Counted from the stretch's first letter, positions 1-15,277 are shown. The stretch is DNA of 64,000 nt from Hylemonella gracilis (GCF_004328645.1 NZ_CP031395.1:2195501-2259500), one strand, 5' to 3'. A program made the numbers and translations. Notes: a model not told the origin generated them from the sequence alone.

Positions 1-1
1 C

Positions 2-196
2 GAACTGGTGGCCAAGCACAAGTTCACGGCGAAAGAGATCGCCCAGCCCACGGTCAGTGCCCCGTCCGCCGATGCCGTCGAGGCAAAGTACAGAAACCCT
101 GAAACCGGCGAGACCTGGTCAGGCCGTGGCCGTGCGCCGGCGTGGGTGGAAGGCGCTGCGAACAAGGCACAGTTCCAGACGGCTGTGTCGTCCTGA
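2..196 (+). CDS. H-NS family nucleoid protein, C-terminal part
   Basis: The window begins inside this gene; the reading frame is open from the first bases to a TGA at 194-196. The visible ~64 residues contain the H-NS-type DNA-binding core (KYRNPETGETWSGRGRAP), which binds AT-rich minor grooves through its GRGR loop. The N-terminal oligomerization coiled coil lies outside the window. The family silences horizontally acquired DNA and shapes the nucleoid. A GTG at position 8 could be called as a start, but the frame continues upstream and a free-standing 62-residue protein would lack the dimerization part, so a 5'-truncated view is preferred. Confidence 0.85.
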   Translation, partial: ELVAKHKFTAKEIAQPTVSAPSADAVEAKYRNPETGETWSGRGRAPAWVEGAANKAQFQTAVSS

Positions 197-295
197 TCCG
201 CAGTTGCGAAGGCCGGGGTACCCGGTGCATCGGGTCAACACAGGCGAACTGCCCTGCTCGCAGGATCGGTGAGCGGGCCCCTGGCGCCAAAGACG

Positions 296-328
296 AAAGG
301 CCTGCATGGGTGCACCATGCAGGCCTTT
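296..328. terminator. 14-bp hairpin between H-NS-like gene and adk
   Basis: A perfect 14-bp inverted repeat (296-309 with 315-328, arms AAAGGCCTGCATGG / CCATGCAGGCCTTT, 5-nt loop) lies between the convergent H-NS-like gene and adk. The plus-strand side is followed by GCGTTTTA, a modest U tail; the minus-strand side has almost none. It probably ends the H-NS-like transcript and may serve both directions. The rest of 197-350 shows no gene. Confidence 0.7.
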
Positions 329-350
329 GCGTTTTATCGGGTCGCCGGGA

Positions 351-1148
<798 letters not shown>

Positions 1149-1928
1149 TCAGTGCGCAAACAGCTTGCGCACCCGTTCCAGATCCTCCGGTGTATCGACA
1201 CCAGGGCCGGGCGCATCCTGCGTGATGTGCACCGCAATACGGTGGCCGTGCCACAGTGCACGCAACTGTTCCAGCGCCTCGCTGTTTTCGATGGGCGCCG
1301 CCGACAACTTCGGAAACTGGCGCAGGAAACCCACGCGGTAAGCGTAAATGCCGATGTGGCGCAGCGGCGTGGCGAATTTCTCGCCCGGCGGTGGCAATTC
1401 ACGCAAGCCTTGTGCAAAGCCATCGCGCCACCAGGCGATGGGTGCACGGCTGAAATAGAGCGCCAGGTCGCGGGCGTCGAGCACCACCTTGACCACGTTG
1501 GGATTGCCGAATTCCGCAACGTCGTGAATCGGGTGGGCCGCGGTGCTCATGCTGGCCTCGGGTCGCTGGGCCAGTAGCTCGGCCACCGCCCGGACCAGGG
1601 CGGGATCGATGAGCGGCTCATCACCCTGCACATTGACGACGGTGGCCTCGTCTGGCAGGCCCAGCAGTTCGCAGGCCTCGGCCAAGCGGTCGCTGCCGCT
1701 GGGATGATCGGCACGTGTGAGGATGCTTTGCACGCCGTGCTGCTCGCAGGCATGCTGGATGCTGGTGTGATCCGTGGCGACGACGACGCGTACATCGCCT
1801 GGCAGGCCACCGCGCACCCGCTGTGCCACGCGCACGATCATGGGCAGGCCAGCAATGTCGGCCAGGGGTTTGTTGGGCAAACGGGACGAGGCAAGCCGCG
1901 CCGGAATGAGGACGGTGGTGTCAGACAT
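1149..1928 (-). CDS. kdsB: 3-deoxy-manno-octulosonate cytidylyltransferase (CMP-KDO synthetase)
   Basis: Activates KDO with CTP to give CMP-KDO, the donor for the inner core of lipopolysaccharide. The 259-residue protein has the N-terminal nucleotide-binding signature ([14 protein letters not shown], residues 9-22) and the QGDEPLI motif at 101-107, both diagnostic of KdsB, and is close to the usual ~250 residues. It follows the Trm112-family gene by 39 bases in a leftward block with lpxK, so KDO activation and lipid A 4'-phosphorylation are likely co-transcribed. No strong Shine-Dalgarno precedes the ATG at 1928; expression may depend on translation of the upstream gene. Confidence 0.97.
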   Translation of the reverse strand: MSDTTVLIPARLASSRLPNKPLADIAGLPMIVRVAQRVRGGLPGDVRVVVATDHTSIQHACEQHGVQSILTRADHPSGSDRLAEACELLGLPDEATVVNVQGDEPLIDPALVRAVAELLAQRPEASMSTAAHPIHDVAEFGNPNVVKVVLDARDLALYFSRAPIAWWRDGFAQGLRELPPPGEKFATPLRHIGIYAYRVGFLRQFPKLSAAPIENSEALEQLRALWHGHRIAVHITQDAPGPGVDTPEDLERVRKLFAH

Positions 1929-1967
1929 CGGAACAAAATCTAGAGAGGGACTGCATGGCCCAGGGGC

Positions 1968-2156
1968 TTATCGTTCGAGCTCCGCGTCGGACAGGGTCCG
2001 GGCCTCGCTCTCCAGCAGCACGGGAATGCCGTCGCGGATCGGGTAGGCCAAGCGTGCGCTGCGCGAGCGCAACTCCTGCTTGTCGCGGTCGTATTCCAGC
2101 GGGCCCTTGGTCACGGGGCAGACCAGCAGTTCCAGCAATCGGGTGTCCAGGCTCAT
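1968..2156 (-). CDS. Trm112/YcaR family small protein
   Basis: A 62-residue protein with the family hallmark [11 protein letters not shown] near its N-terminus and the central DGIPVLL segment. Bacterial members of this family sit next to lpxK and kdsB in many proteobacteria, as here (30 bases after lpxK, 39 before kdsB). Eukaryotic and archaeal Trm112 is an activator subunit of methyltransferases; the bacterial role is not firmly established, so only the family is assigned. Only one cysteine of the zinc-ribbon set remains, so metal binding is doubtful. Confidence 0.85.
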   Translation of the reverse strand: MSLDTRLLELLVCPVTKGPLEYDRDKQELRSRSARLAYPIRDGIPVLLESEARTLSDAELER

Positions 2157-2186
2157 GGTGTGTGGGCGCGCTGCGCGGGCGCGGGG

Positions 2187-3245
2187 TCAGTGCGTGTAGG
2201 CGGATGATAGATGCGCCGCGAAGGCGGCGTGAAGCAGGCGGTCGAACTCGTCCAGAAAGGCCTGGGGCAATTCGAACACCAGGGGGACGGCGAGCGCCCC
2301 AGGGCAGACCGTCCACAGTTTAAAGGCGTCCTTTTCGGTGCAGAGCACGGTCACCGGGTTGGTGGCGAATTCCTGCTGCAGTTCCGCGTGCCAATGGGCG
2401 TAGTCCGACGGGTCCGCGTGATCGGGCAGTGCGTCCACGCGTGCCAGGGTCAGACCGCGGTCACGCAGCATGTCGAAGAAGGCCTGGGGCTGGGCCGTGC
2501 CCGCCACGGCCACCAGGGGCCCCTGCAGTTTGTCCAAGGCGATGCCGCGGCCGTTGGCATCCACGCCCGTGCTTGCGAGCGCGCGCCGTGCCGCGTGGCC
2601 AGTGAAAGCCGGCCGTTGCCCGGTGTGCAACACCAAGTCCACATACCGTGGCCAGGGCTCGCGCAGCGGCCCGGCGGGCAGCAGCAGGCCATTGCCCAGG
2701 CCACGGTCTCCGAAGACGCAGACTTCGATGTCGCGCGCCAGGGCCAGGTGCTGCAGGCCATCATCGCTGACCAGGATGTTGACCTCCGGGTGCGCCGCCA
2801 GCAGGGCCCGGGCGGCCTCGATGCGCTGTCGCGCGACAAAGACCGGCACGCCCGTGCGTCGACGGATCAGCGCTGGCTCATCGCCCACCTGGTCCACGGG
2901 GCTGTCAGGACGTACTTCGCGGCAGTCCTCCCCTCGGGCCGACTTTCGACGCCCATACCCGCGGGAGATCACGCCCGGCTTCAGACCGCGGGCGCGCAGG
3001 TGCTCCACCAGGGCGATGACGGTCGGCGTCTTGCCTCCGCCGCCCGCGACCACATTGCCCACCACGATCACCAGCACGGGCGCGGCGTGGCGCTTGAACA
3101 TGCCACTGAGGTAGAGCCCCTGGCGCAGGCGCACCAGCAGCCGCATCAGCAGAGACAGCGGCCACAGCGTCAGCAGGGCGCAGCGGCCGAGCCAGGGACG
3201 GGGCTGGCCGGGAAGAGGGGCTTGCCAGAAGGCGGGCGCACGCAT
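2187..3245 (-). CDS. lpxK: tetraacyldisaccharide 4'-kinase (lipid A)
   Basis: Phosphorylates the 4' position of tetraacyldisaccharide 1-phosphate to make lipid IVA at the inner membrane. From the ATG at 3245 the product is 352 residues. It has an N-terminal hydrophobic stretch (about 23-45), a P-loop at about 63-73 (GNVVAGGGGKT) and the LVSDDGLQH segment typical of the family. An alternative TTG at 3293 would overlap the exbD stop by 4 bases and add 16 residues; the shorter start fits usual LpxK N-termini (M.APAFW) better, but neither has a convincing Shine-Dalgarno. Directly downstream of exbB-exbD. Confidence 0.95.
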   Translation of the reverse strand: MRAPAFWQAPLPGQPRPWLGRCALLTLWPLSLLMRLLVRLRQGLYLSGMFKRHAAPVLVIVVGNVVAGGGGKTPTVIALVEHLRARGLKPGVISRGYGRRKSARGEDCREVRPDSPVDQVGDEPALIRRRTGVPVFVARQRIEAARALLAAHPEVNILVSDDGLQHLALARDIEVCVFGDRGLGNGLLLPAGPLREPWPRYVDLVLHTGQRPAFTGHAARRALASTGVDANGRGIALDKLQGPLVAVAGTAQPQAFFDMLRDRGLTLARVDALPDHADPSDYAHWHAELQQEFATNPVTVLCTEKDAFKLWTVCPGALAVPLVFELPQAFLDEFDRLLHAAFAAHLSSAYTH

Positions 3246-3289
3246 GGGCGGGGAAGACAGGGACGATGTGCCGCGGGAGACCAAGGCGC

Positions 3290-3739
3290 TCAACGCCCGG
3301 CGGATTGGGGCGATTGCGCCGCGAAGGTGATCTGCGACAGACCCACGTAACGCGCCGCCTCCATGGCGCTCACCACCGACTGGTGGCGCGCGTTGGCGTC
3401 GGCGCTGATGATCAGCACGGCGTCCTTGCCATTGGCCGCGTTGCCCATGGCCTGGCGCAAGGCAGCGATCAAGTCCTGCACATTGCGGCCGGGCAGGGAT
3501 GCGCGGTTGACGCTGTAGCCGCCATCGCTGTTGATGGTGATCAATATTTCCCGGGGCCGGTCACGTGGGCTTTCGGCGTCCGCCGTGGGCAGGCGCAGGT
3601 TCATCTCGGTGAACTTGTTGTAGGTGGTCGAGAGCATGAGGAAGATCACGATCACCAGCAGCACGTCGATGAAGGCAATCAGATTGATCTCAGGCTCCTC
3701 GCTGGCGGTGCGCGAGTGGCGACGCAGGTTGATGCGCAT
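3290..3739 (-). CDS. exbD: biopolymer transport protein ExbD/TolR family
   Basis: The 149-residue inner-membrane protein has one N-terminal transmembrane helix (about 20-38) carrying the proton-pathway aspartate Asp25 (FIDVLLV), followed by a periplasmic domain of about 110 residues. Members pair with ExbB/TolQ to form a proton-driven motor. It follows exbB by 27 bases. No TonB, tolA or tolB gene is nearby, so whether it energizes TonB or another partner cannot be read from context. Neighbourhood with lpxK is common in Burkholderiales. Confidence 0.93.
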   Translation of the reverse strand: MRINLRRHSRTASEEPEINLIAFIDVLLVIVIFLMLSTTYNKFTEMNLRLPTADAESPRDRPREILITINSDGGYSVNRASLPGRNVQDLIAALRQAMGNAANGKDAVLIISADANARHQSVVSAMEAARYVGLSQITFAAQSPQSAGR

Positions 3740-3766
3740 GGCTGGGCGTTTCCGAGGCGGTCCGGG

Positions 3767-4438
3767 TCAGACGCCGGCGTTGTGGGCGTTGCCCTGACGC
3801 AGCGCGACCAGATGCTGGACCAGGCGTTCTCCCGCGAGTTCCAGCGCGAGCAGGTGGCTGTCCACGCGGGCCCGGAAATAGCGCCAGAAAACCAGGGTCG
3901 GAATCGCGATGACCAAGCCGAAAGCCGTGTTGTAAAGCGCGATCGAAATACCGTGCGCCAGTTGGGCCGGGTTGCCACCGCTGCTGGCGTTGGTCGGCGC
4001 CTGTGAGCCGAAGATTTCGATCATGCCGATCACGGTGCCGAACAGGCCCAGCAGGGGCGCGATGGACGCGATGGTCGCCAGCGCGGAGAGGTAACGCTCC
4101 AGCTTGTGCGCGACCAGCCGGCCGCTGTCTTCGACGGCTTCGCGCAAGACGGTACGCAGCTCCTCCGCCGTGCTCGCATGCGATTGAGCGGCCTGCGCGG
4201 TGCGCAGGCCCGAGGCCAGCATTTCGCCCAGGGGAGAGTTCTGCTCCAACTGTGCGATCACGTCGCTCGAAGGCATGGCGCGGCGGGTGGCCCGCAGCAC
4301 TTCGTTCAACAGATTGGGGGGCGTGACCTTGACGGTTTGCAGGCTGAGGGCTCGTTCAATGACCAGGGCGAGTCCGAGGATGGAGCAGAGAATCAGCGGC
4401 CAGATCGGCCAGCCGGCGGCTTGTATGATCGAAAACAA
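3767..4438 (-). CDS. exbB: MotA/TolQ/ExbB proton channel family protein
   Basis: Stator-like subunit that with ExbD converts the proton gradient into mechanical work. The 223-residue product has an N-terminal helix (about 8-28) and two more helices in the MotA/TolQ/ExbB domain, containing APLLGLFGTVIGMIEIF and GISIALYNTAFGLVIAIP. I choose a TTG start at 4438 because GGAGA lies 6 bases before it and the product then begins with the family-like LFSIIQAAGWPIWPL; a GTG at 4462 would add 8 unlikely residues and place that ribosome binding site inside the gene. First gene of the leftward block. Confidence 0.93.
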   Translation of the reverse strand: MFSIIQAAGWPIWPLILCSILGLALVIERALSLQTVKVTPPNLLNEVLRATRRAMPSSDVIAQLEQNSPLGEMLASGLRTAQAAQSHASTAEELRTVLREAVEDSGRLVAHKLERYLSALATIASIAPLLGLFGTVIGMIEIFGSQAPTNASSGGNPAQLAHGISIALYNTAFGLVIAIPTLVFWRYFRARVDSHLLALELAGERLVQHLVALRQGNAHNAGV

Positions 4439-4974
4439 AAGGGTTCTCCAACAAGGAAACACACGGTGCGCAACCGCCGCGCCGGCTGTACGCCAGCGCC
4501 CGAGAGTGCGCGCCGTGCATGAAAGCTGCGCGATTATGGCCTACCCATCAGCAGCCTCGCGGTACGAGCTGTGCCGACCGTCGTCAGGTCCGAGCCGGCC
4601 CCACCCAGGGTCCACAGGATCCAGATCCGGCGACTTCTGCCTGGCTTTCGGTGGTGTGGCGCTGGCGCGGCGGTCACACACAGATTCTGTGGATAACTTT
4701 GTGGGCAAACCGGTGACAGGGCTTGCCAAGCCGCGTAAATACTTGGCATGCGTCAAAACGATGACAAAAGAGGCAGTGAAAAATCAAATGAAATCAAAGG
4801 CTTGCACGACAGATTCGCGATCCGCGCGCTGTGCCTCAGGGGTTTTGCGAATAGCGTGCAAGGTCCGCGCGGTGTGGAGTAGTCGTCAGCCGCAAGCCAG
4901 GACGGCATGCAAATGGCGCAAGGTTTTGCGCGGTCTGGCGGGTCATGGGGGGTGCGCAGAGCGCACATCGACTG
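4439..4974. other. 536-bp intergenic region between divergent exbB and xseA
   Basis: No convincing gene. Open frames here are short and unlike any family I know. It must hold the promoters of both the leftward exbB block and rightward xseA. A minus-strand CATAAT hexamer (4533-4538) is a possible -10 for exbB, but no good -35 is visible. The centre contains a perfect DnaA-box 9-mer (4688-4696) and a 7-bp hairpin (4724-4730 with 4742-4748). Around 4740-4830 the sequence becomes noticeably more AT-rich. Confidence 0.6.
4688..4696 (-). promoter_or_regulatory. DnaA-box consensus 9-mer
   Basis: TGTGGATAA on the plus strand is TTATCCACA on the minus strand, identical to the strong DnaA-box consensus. 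It is a single box without a cluster, DnaA gene or dnaN nearby, so it is at most a regulatory or titration site, or a chance match. Confidence 0.4.
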
Positions 4975-6321
4975 ATGTCTGAGCAATCATTTCCAGTATC
5001 TGCGCCGCGTGTCTGGCAGGTTGGGGCGCTGTGCCGCGCGGTTGCTGATGCACTGGACGCGCGCTTCAATCCGGTCGTGGTGCGTGGGGAGATTTCGGGC
5101 TACAACCTCGCTGCCAGCGGGCATGCCTATTTCACGCTCAAGGACCCGAACGGTCGTGACGGCGGGCAACTGCGGTGCGCAATGTTCCGCCGCGCTGCCA
5201 GCCTGCTGGATTTCGCGCCCCGTGAGGGGGATCAGGTCGAGGTGCGGGGTCGCCTGTCGGTCTACGAAGCCCGGGGTGATCTGCAACTCGTTGTCGAGAG
5301 CATGACGCGCGCCGGCGCGGGCACCTTGTTCGAGCAGTTCCTGCGCCTCAAGGCCAGGCTGGAAGCCGAGGGCCTGTTCGACGCCGCGCGCAAGCGGGAC
5401 CTGCCGCGCCTGCCGCGTGGCATTGGCGTGGTGACCTCCCTGGGGGCCGCCGCCCTGCGCGACGTGGCGACTGCCTTGCGGCGCAGGGCGCCGCATGTGC
5501 CGGTGCGTATCGCGCCGGCCGCCGTGCAGGGTGCGGCCGCCCCGGCGGAGCTGGTGATGGCCTTGCAGCGGCTTTACGCCTTGGCGGCGCAGGGGGAGAT
5601 CGACGTGATTCTGCTGGTGCGTGGAGGGGGCTCCATCGAGGATTTGTGGGCCTTCAACGACGAGCAACTGGTGCGCGCGATTGCCCGCAGCCCTGTGCCG
5701 GTGGTGAGCGGCGTGGGGCATGAAACCGATTTCACCCTGGCCGATTTCGTAGCCGACCTGCGCGCGCCCACACCCACGGCGGCGGCAGAGTTGGCGGCCG
5801 AACCGCAAGCCAATTGGCTGGGCGCGCTGGCTTTGCTGCAGGAACAACTGCGCGATGCCGTCCATGAGCGTCTGGATCTCGCGGCCCAGCGCCTCGACTT
5901 GGCCCTGGGTCGTCTCGGCCGTCCTTCGGCCCGACTGGCGCGTCAGCGCCTGCGCGCCAATGGCCTGGCCCAGGGTCTGCAGCATGCGGCGGCGCGCGTT
6001 GTGCTGCTTCAGCGCCAAGCCCTGCTGCGTCGGGCCGAAGCCTGGCCGCAGGCGTTGCGGCGCGATGCGCAAGCCCGTCGTCAACGTCTGGACCACGCGG
6101 CTCTGCGCCTGCAATTGCTGGACCCCTCCCTGGTCCTGCAGCGGGGTTACGCCTGGCTGGTTGATGCCGAGGGCCATGCGGTGACTCGCGTGGCCCAGAC
6201 CCATGCCGGGCAGTGGCTACGCGCGACCCTGGCCGATGGTCATGTCGCCGTGACGGTGGCGTCGCCATCGGATGGTCTGGTTGAGAGACCGCCTGGGCGA
6301 GGGCGCCAGGCCCCCACATGA
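4975..6321 (+). CDS. xseA: exodeoxyribonuclease VII large subunit
   Basis: Catalytic subunit of ExoVII, which degrades single-stranded DNA and trims damaged ends together with XseB (not in this window). The 448-residue protein has an N-terminal OB-fold (VRGEISGYNLAASGHAYFTL), then the catalytic core with LVRGGGSIEDLWAFN and SGVGHETDFTLADFVADLR, and an Arg/Ala-rich C-terminal coiled-coil region that binds small subunits. Length is near E. coli XseA (456). The ATG at 4975 starts a family-like MSEQSFP segment; an upstream ATG at 4945 in the same frame is possible. No strong Shine-Dalgarno precedes either. Confidence 0.96.
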   Translation: MSEQSFPVSAPRVWQVGALCRAVADALDARFNPVVVRGEISGYNLAASGHAYFTLKDPNGRDGGQLRCAMFRRAASLLDFAPREGDQVEVRGRLSVYEARGDLQLVVESMTRAGAGTLFEQFLRLKARLEAEGLFDAARKRDLPRLPRGIGVVTSLGAAALRDVATALRRRAPHVPVRIAPAAVQGAAAPAELVMALQRLYALAAQGEIDVILLVRGGGSIEDLWAFNDEQLVRAIARSPVPVVSGVGHETDFTLADFVADLRAPTPTAAAELAAEPQANWLGALALLQEQLRDAVHERLDLAAQRLDLALGRLGRPSARLARQRLRANGLAQGLQHAAARVVLLQRQALLRRAEAWPQALRRDAQARRQRLDHAALRLQLLDPSLVLQRGYAWLVDAEGHAVTRVAQTHAGQWLRATLADGHVAVTVASPSDGLVERPPGRGRQAPT

Positions 6322-6379
6322 GTACCGCCGCGAGCAGGGTCTTGCGATGGTCCGCGTTCTTGCCCGGGAATTAATTTCC

Positions 6380-6385
6380 TACAAT
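6380..6385 (+). promoter_or_regulatory. probable sodB -10 element
   Basis: TACAAT (5 of 6 to TATAAT) lies about 50 bases before sodB. Just upstream is the AT-rich near-palindrome GGGAATTAATTTCC (6366-6379), which would overlap the promoter spacer and could be an operator. The -35 is weak (TTCTTG or TTGCCC, depending on spacing). Confidence 0.45.
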
Positions 6386-6435
6386 CGACTTCCGCTTTCG
6401 ATCCCGTTTCATCCACAACAACGCGAGGAACCACC

Positions 6436-9398
<2,963 letters not shown>

Positions 9399-9426
9399 TC
9401 TTTCTTCGCGCGTTTCCTCGTGCCGC

Positions 9427-9455
9427 AAGCCGGATGCCCTGCATCCGGCTTTTTT
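9427..9455 (+). terminator. rho-independent terminator of icd
   Basis: Perfect 11-bp stem AAGCCGGATGC (9427-9437) / GCATCCGGCTT (9441-9451) with a 3-base loop, followed by a T run to 9455, 28 bases after the icd stop. Confidence 0.92.
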
Positions 9456-9531
9456 GTTTTTCTCTGGGCAGGATTCTTGCTGTCATTTGTGGAGCGGAAA
9501 ATAGCTTCCATCTCGATCCAGGAGGTTCTCC

Positions 9532-11124
9532 ATGTTGCGTCAGTTCAGAATCCGCGTGCGTCTCCAACTGGGTTTCGCGGTGCTGCTTCTGTTGTCGGCG
9601 ATCGTCGTCGCGATCGGAGGTTTCGGCCTGCATGTCGCGCGCCAGGGCCTGGCGGGCATTACCCAGGAACTGCTGCCCGTCAATACCATCGTGGGCACCG
9701 CGCGCCTGGCCTTGCTCGAGAGCCACGGCGCGGCGGCCCAGATGGCAGCCTCCATCTTTGAGACCCAGGACATCAAGGCGGCCCGCGCGCAGTGGGACCA
9801 GGCGCAACGCACCATCGACCAGGCCATGCGCGATTTCGAGGCCCGGACCAAGACCCAGAAATCCCGGGACGATCTGGCCAGCTTCTCGAAGCACATGAAA
9901 AGCTACCGCGAGCAGTTGACGCTGTTCGCCAACAAGCTCGCCGACAGCGGTTATGCCGATAGCAAGGAAGCCCTGCTGGACCTCAAGGCAGCCGAGGCGG
10001 CAGGCTGGACCCAGGCCTTCGAACAGCTCAGCGGCGTGGACGCCGTGCTGGCCCAGACCAGTCAGGGCGTGTTCGCCAAGGTCAATGGCGCGGTGGCGGC
10101 CATCTTCGTGGTTTTCGTCATTGCCTTTGCCGCGTCATGCGTGCTGGGCATCGCCATCGCCAGCTGGCTTGGGCGTTCCATCGTGGCGCCCCTGGACCAG
10201 GCCCGGGAATTCGCCGGGCGCATCGCCCAGGGCGACTTCACCACCCATCCTTCGTTGATCGGCAAGGACGAAGCCACCGACATGATGCGCGCGCTCGACG
10301 GCATGCAAAGCGCGCTGACACGCGTGGTGTCGGCCGTGCGGCACGCAGCTGATGGCATCCAGGTCGCCAGCAGCGAAGTCGCGATGGGCAATCAGGATCT
10401 GTCCGCGCGCACGGAGAATCAGGCCAGCGCGCTCAAGCAAACGGCGGTGTCGATGGAGCGCCTGGGTGTCACCGTGAACCGGAATGCGGGCAGCGCGGGG
10501 CAGGCCAACGAACTGGCGCGCAATGCCTCCGGCGTGGCCGCGGAGGGCGGCGGAGTGGTCGCTCAACTGGTCGAAACCATGCGCGGCATCAACGACAGTT
10601 CGGCCAAGATCGCCGACATCATCGGTGTCATCGATGGCATTGCGTTCCAGACCAATATCCTGGCCCTGAACGCGGCGGTCGAGGCGGCGCGTGCAGGGGA
10701 GCTGGGACGGGGTTTCGCGGTGGTCGCCGGCGAGGTGCGCAATCTTGCGCAGCGCAGCGCCGAGGCCGCTAAGGAGATCAAGGTCCTGATCGGTGATTCG
10801 GTGGGCAAGGTCGAGCAGGGCAGCGCCTTGGCGGACCGCGCCGGTGCGACGATCAGCGACGTGGTTCTCAGCATCCAGCGCGTCAGCGGCATCGTGGCCG
10901 AGATCACCGTCGCCAGCCGGGAGCAAAGCACGGGTGTGGCCCAGGCCACGCAGGCGATCTCGCAGATGGATGGCGCGACGCAACAGAACGCGGCCCTGGT
11001 GGAGCAGATGGCCGCCGCAGCGGTCAGCCTGCGTACGCAAGCCCAGGACATGGTGCGTTCTGTGAATGTCTTCAAGCTGGCGACATCCGAATCGTCAGTG
11101 GCTGAACCACTGCGCCTGAACTGA
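9532..11124 (+). CDS. methyl-accepting chemotaxis protein
   Basis: A 530-residue transmembrane chemoreceptor. TM1 is at about 11-33, then a periplasmic four-helix-bundle sensor domain (about 35-185), TM2 (about 187-212), HAMP linker (about 213-265) and a cytoplasmic signalling domain. The signalling tip reads [22 protein letters not shown] with [20 protein letters not shown], the part that contacts CheA/CheW. The C-terminus has no NWETF-type CheR tether. AGGAGGTTCTCC precedes the ATG, an almost perfect Shine-Dalgarno. It is a stand-alone gene; no che genes are nearby, so the ligand is unknown. Confidence 0.95.
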   Translation: MLRQFRIRVRLQLGFAVLLLLSAIVVAIGGFGLHVARQGLAGITQELLPVNTIVGTARLALLESHGAAAQMAASIFETQDIKAARAQWDQAQRTIDQAMRDFEARTKTQKSRDDLASFSKHMKSYREQLTLFANKLADSGYADSKEALLDLKAAEAAGWTQAFEQLSGVDAVLAQTSQGVFAKVNGAVAAIFVVFVIAFAASCVLGIAIASWLGRSIVAPLDQAREFAGRIAQGDFTTHPSLIGKDEATDMMRALDGMQSALTRVVSAVRHAADGIQVASSEVAMGNQDLSARTENQASALKQTAVSMERLGVTVNRNAGSAGQANELARNASGVAAEGGGVVAQLVETMRGINDSSAKIADIIGVIDGIAFQTNILALNAAVEAARAGELGRGFAVVAGEVRNLAQRSAEAAKEIKVLIGDSVGKVEQGSALADRAGATISDVVLSIQRVSGIVAEITVASREQSTGVAQATQAISQMDGATQQNAALVEQMAAAAVSLRTQAQDMVRSVNVFKLATSESSVAEPLRLN

Positions 11125-11180
11125 ACTGAACTTCAGCGTCAGCTGACGGTGCGGAGAGCGGCGCCGTCTCACCGTAGCCA

Positions 11181-11217
11181 GGCGCCTGGCCGGTCCATCC
11201 GGCCGGCGCCATTTCTC
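11181..11217. terminator. GC-rich hairpin between convergent mcp and DUF192 gene
   Basis: GGCGCC-T-GGCCGG (11181-11193) pairs with CCGGCCGGCGCC (11199-11210), a 12-bp stem with one bulged T and a 5-base loop, followed by ATTTCTCCCGTTCTT. It sits between convergent genes and may end the mcp transcript. The T run is poor, so it may be only a stabilizing structure. Confidence 0.55.
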
Positions 11218-11223
11218 CCGTTC

Positions 11224-11766
11224 TTAATTCTCCTTGAAAGGCCCCCCGGTCAGGCGCTTGCCGGGGCCGAATCCATGTTGCGCCAGCCAACCTTGCCGCA
11301 CTTCAAGCACGTAGCGCACGGGCTGGGTGGAGCAATGGGAGTTGGTCGTCCGCGGTTGCATGTTCACTGTGTTCACGATGGCGCCGTCATCCGCGATGAA
11401 GGCGGCGGTCAGTGGGATGTAGGTGTTTTTCATCCAGAAGCATTGCATCTGGGGCTTCTCGAAAATGAAAAGCATGCCCTCGTTGTCGCGCAGGTCCGTC
11501 CGGTACATCAGTCCGATGGCGCGCTGTTCGGCTGTGGCGGCCACTTGGACATGGACCAGGTACATGCCCGCGTTCAGCGTGGCGCGCGGCAGGTCCCGCT
11601 GAGCCACCTCCTCAGTCTGTCCAGGGCGAGGCACCAAGCCGAGGCACAGGCTCAGGAACAAGCTGGCGACAAGTCCAGCGAGGCGTCCGGGCCTGCGGGA
11701 CAGGGCTGCGGCGAGGTGTGGAGGTAGGTGTGTGCTGTGCCGCTTGGGCGACAGGGCCTTGATCAT
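11224..11766 (-). CDS. DUF192 family exported protein
   Basis: A 180-residue protein with an N-terminal hydrophobic segment (about 29-47) that looks like a signal peptide or anchor, then a DUF192 domain over residues ~65-180, recognisable by GLMYRTDLRDNEGMLFIFE and CFWMKNTYIPLTAAFI. The biochemical function of the family is unknown. The ATG at 11766 gives an Arg/Lys-rich n-region; the open frame continues upstream towards clpS but without a leader-like sequence. It is divergent from clpS. Confidence 0.88.
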   Translation of the reverse strand: MIKALSPKRHSTHLPPHLAAALSRRPGRLAGLVASLFLSLCLGLVPRPGQTEEVAQRDLPRATLNAGMYLVHVQVAATAEQRAIGLMYRTDLRDNEGMLFIFEKPQMQCFWMKNTYIPLTAAFIADDGAIVNTVNMQPRTTNSHCSTQPVRYVLEVRQGWLAQHGFGPGKRLTGGPFKEN

Positions 11767-11967
11767 GGGCGTTTCCTGCGGGTGGTTTCGAGCGAATGGC
11801 AGGATTGTGCGACATCCCCGCTGCGGGCGGTGGTGCTGGGCTGGGAACAGGCGTTCTTGCGCGAGGCGCTCGGAGGGGCTTGAAGTCCACCCGCCCGACC
11901 CAAACTCCGTTCCCGTGAACCTCTCCCTTGAATGGCAAGCCGTGGACGCGCTCGATAGAATGAAGCC

Positions 11968-12348
11968 ATGGCGAAGAACATGGCAAGCAAACCACCGGCA
12001 CCTCCCAAACAGCCTATCGTCAAGCCCGATCGAGAAAACCCCGGCGCGGGTGGTGATTCCGTTGTGCTGGAACGACGGCCCCAGAGGGTACAGCCACCGC
12101 AAATGTTTCAGGTGGTGATGCTCAACGATGACTACACCCCGATGGAATTCGTGGTGGTGGTCATACAAGAGTATTTCAACAAGGACCTGGAAACGGCGAC
12201 GCAAATCATGCTCAAGATCCATCTGGATGGACGGGCGGTCTGTGGCGTCTATACCAAAGACGTGGCCGCGACCAAGGTAGATCGGGTGCTCGAAGCCGCT
12301 CGCAAGGCGGGGCACCCGCTTCAGTGCGTGGCCGAACCTATGGAATGA
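11968..12348 (+). CDS. clpS: ATP-dependent Clp protease adaptor ClpS
   Basis: Delivers N-degron substrates to ClpAP. The 126-residue protein has a disordered proline-rich N-terminus (1-45) then the core fold with NDDYTPM at 53-59, a binding-pocket histidine at about 85 (KIHLDG) and VYTKDVA. It lies 150 bases before clpA, the usual order. TAGAAT (11956-11961) ends 6 bases before the ATG and no Shine-Dalgarno is present, so the mRNA could be leaderless. Confidence 0.96.
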   Translation: MAKNMASKPPAPPKQPIVKPDRENPGAGGDSVVLERRPQRVQPPQMFQVVMLNDDYTPMEFVVVVIQEYFNKDLETATQIMLKIHLDGRAVCGVYTKDVAATKVDRVLEAARKAGHPLQCVAEPME

Positions 12349-12498
12349 AAGAGTTGGTTTCTTTTTCTGTTTCTATTTCTCGCCAATTCTTCCGCCCTGC
12401 GGCTTGGATGGCCTTTGGAATCGGATTAAAGTAGGCCGCAGATCAACGAGTGACCCGCTTCACGCGATACCGGGTCCGGCAAGGCAAAAGGAAGTCAT

Positions 12499-14841
<2,343 letters not shown>

Positions 14842-14885
14842 TTCGGTCCCGATCTTTGTGCCCTGGTCGAGGGGCCAGCACAAAG

Positions 14886-14919
14886 AAAAAGGCCGCTGCA
14901 TGTGCAGCGGCCTTTTTTT
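14886..14919 (+). terminator. rho-independent terminator of clpSA
   Basis: Stem GGCCGCTGC (14891-14899) / GCAGCGGCC (14904-14912), flanked by A5 and a T7 run (14913-14919). It directly precedes the 3' end of the convergent tRNA-Leu and can terminate in both directions. Confidence 0.93.
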
Positions 14920-14922
14920 GTC

Positions 14923-15007
<85 letters not shown>

Positions 15008-15046
15008 CTTGTGTCTGGACAAACGTCCAAACTTCAGGAAGCCCGC

Positions 15047-15052
15047 ATTATA
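15047..15052 (-). promoter_or_regulatory. -10 element for tRNA-Leu copy 1
   Basis: The minus strand reads CCTATAATGC, a perfect TATAAT about 40 bases upstream of the mature tRNA 5' end. No convincing -35 at 16-18 bases. Confidence 0.5.
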
Positions 15053-15090
15053 GGTGCAATGCGCAGCCCTTTCGGCCGCCTGCAAAAGAA

Positions 15091-15118
15091 AAAAGCCGCG
15101 GCATCGGCAGCGGCTTTT
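15091..15118. terminator. terminator between the two tRNA-Leu genes
   Basis: AAAAGCCGC (15091-15099) pairs with GCGGCTTTT (15110-15118). An A-rich run on the left (15083-15094) gives a U tail on the minus strand, so it can stop the transcript of the upstream tRNA copy (15174-15258) before the second copy. Confidence 0.75.
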
Positions 15119-15173
15119 GTCTTGAAGTGTTTATCCGGCAGAACGAAGTTTGACCGCGTTTTGCCTCTAAACT

Positions 15174-15258
<85 letters not shown>

Positions 15259-15277
15259 ATCTCAGGCAAGACCAAGA

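Noticed and set aside
4688..4696. Replication origin at the DnaA box
   Set aside because: Only a single box, no AT-rich unwinding element next to it, and no dnaA, dnaN or parAB nearby.
4200..4982. 260-codon frame across the exbB 5' end and the exbB-xseA gap
   Set aside because: Arg/Ser/Ala-rich translation without domain; half of it is antisense to exbB.
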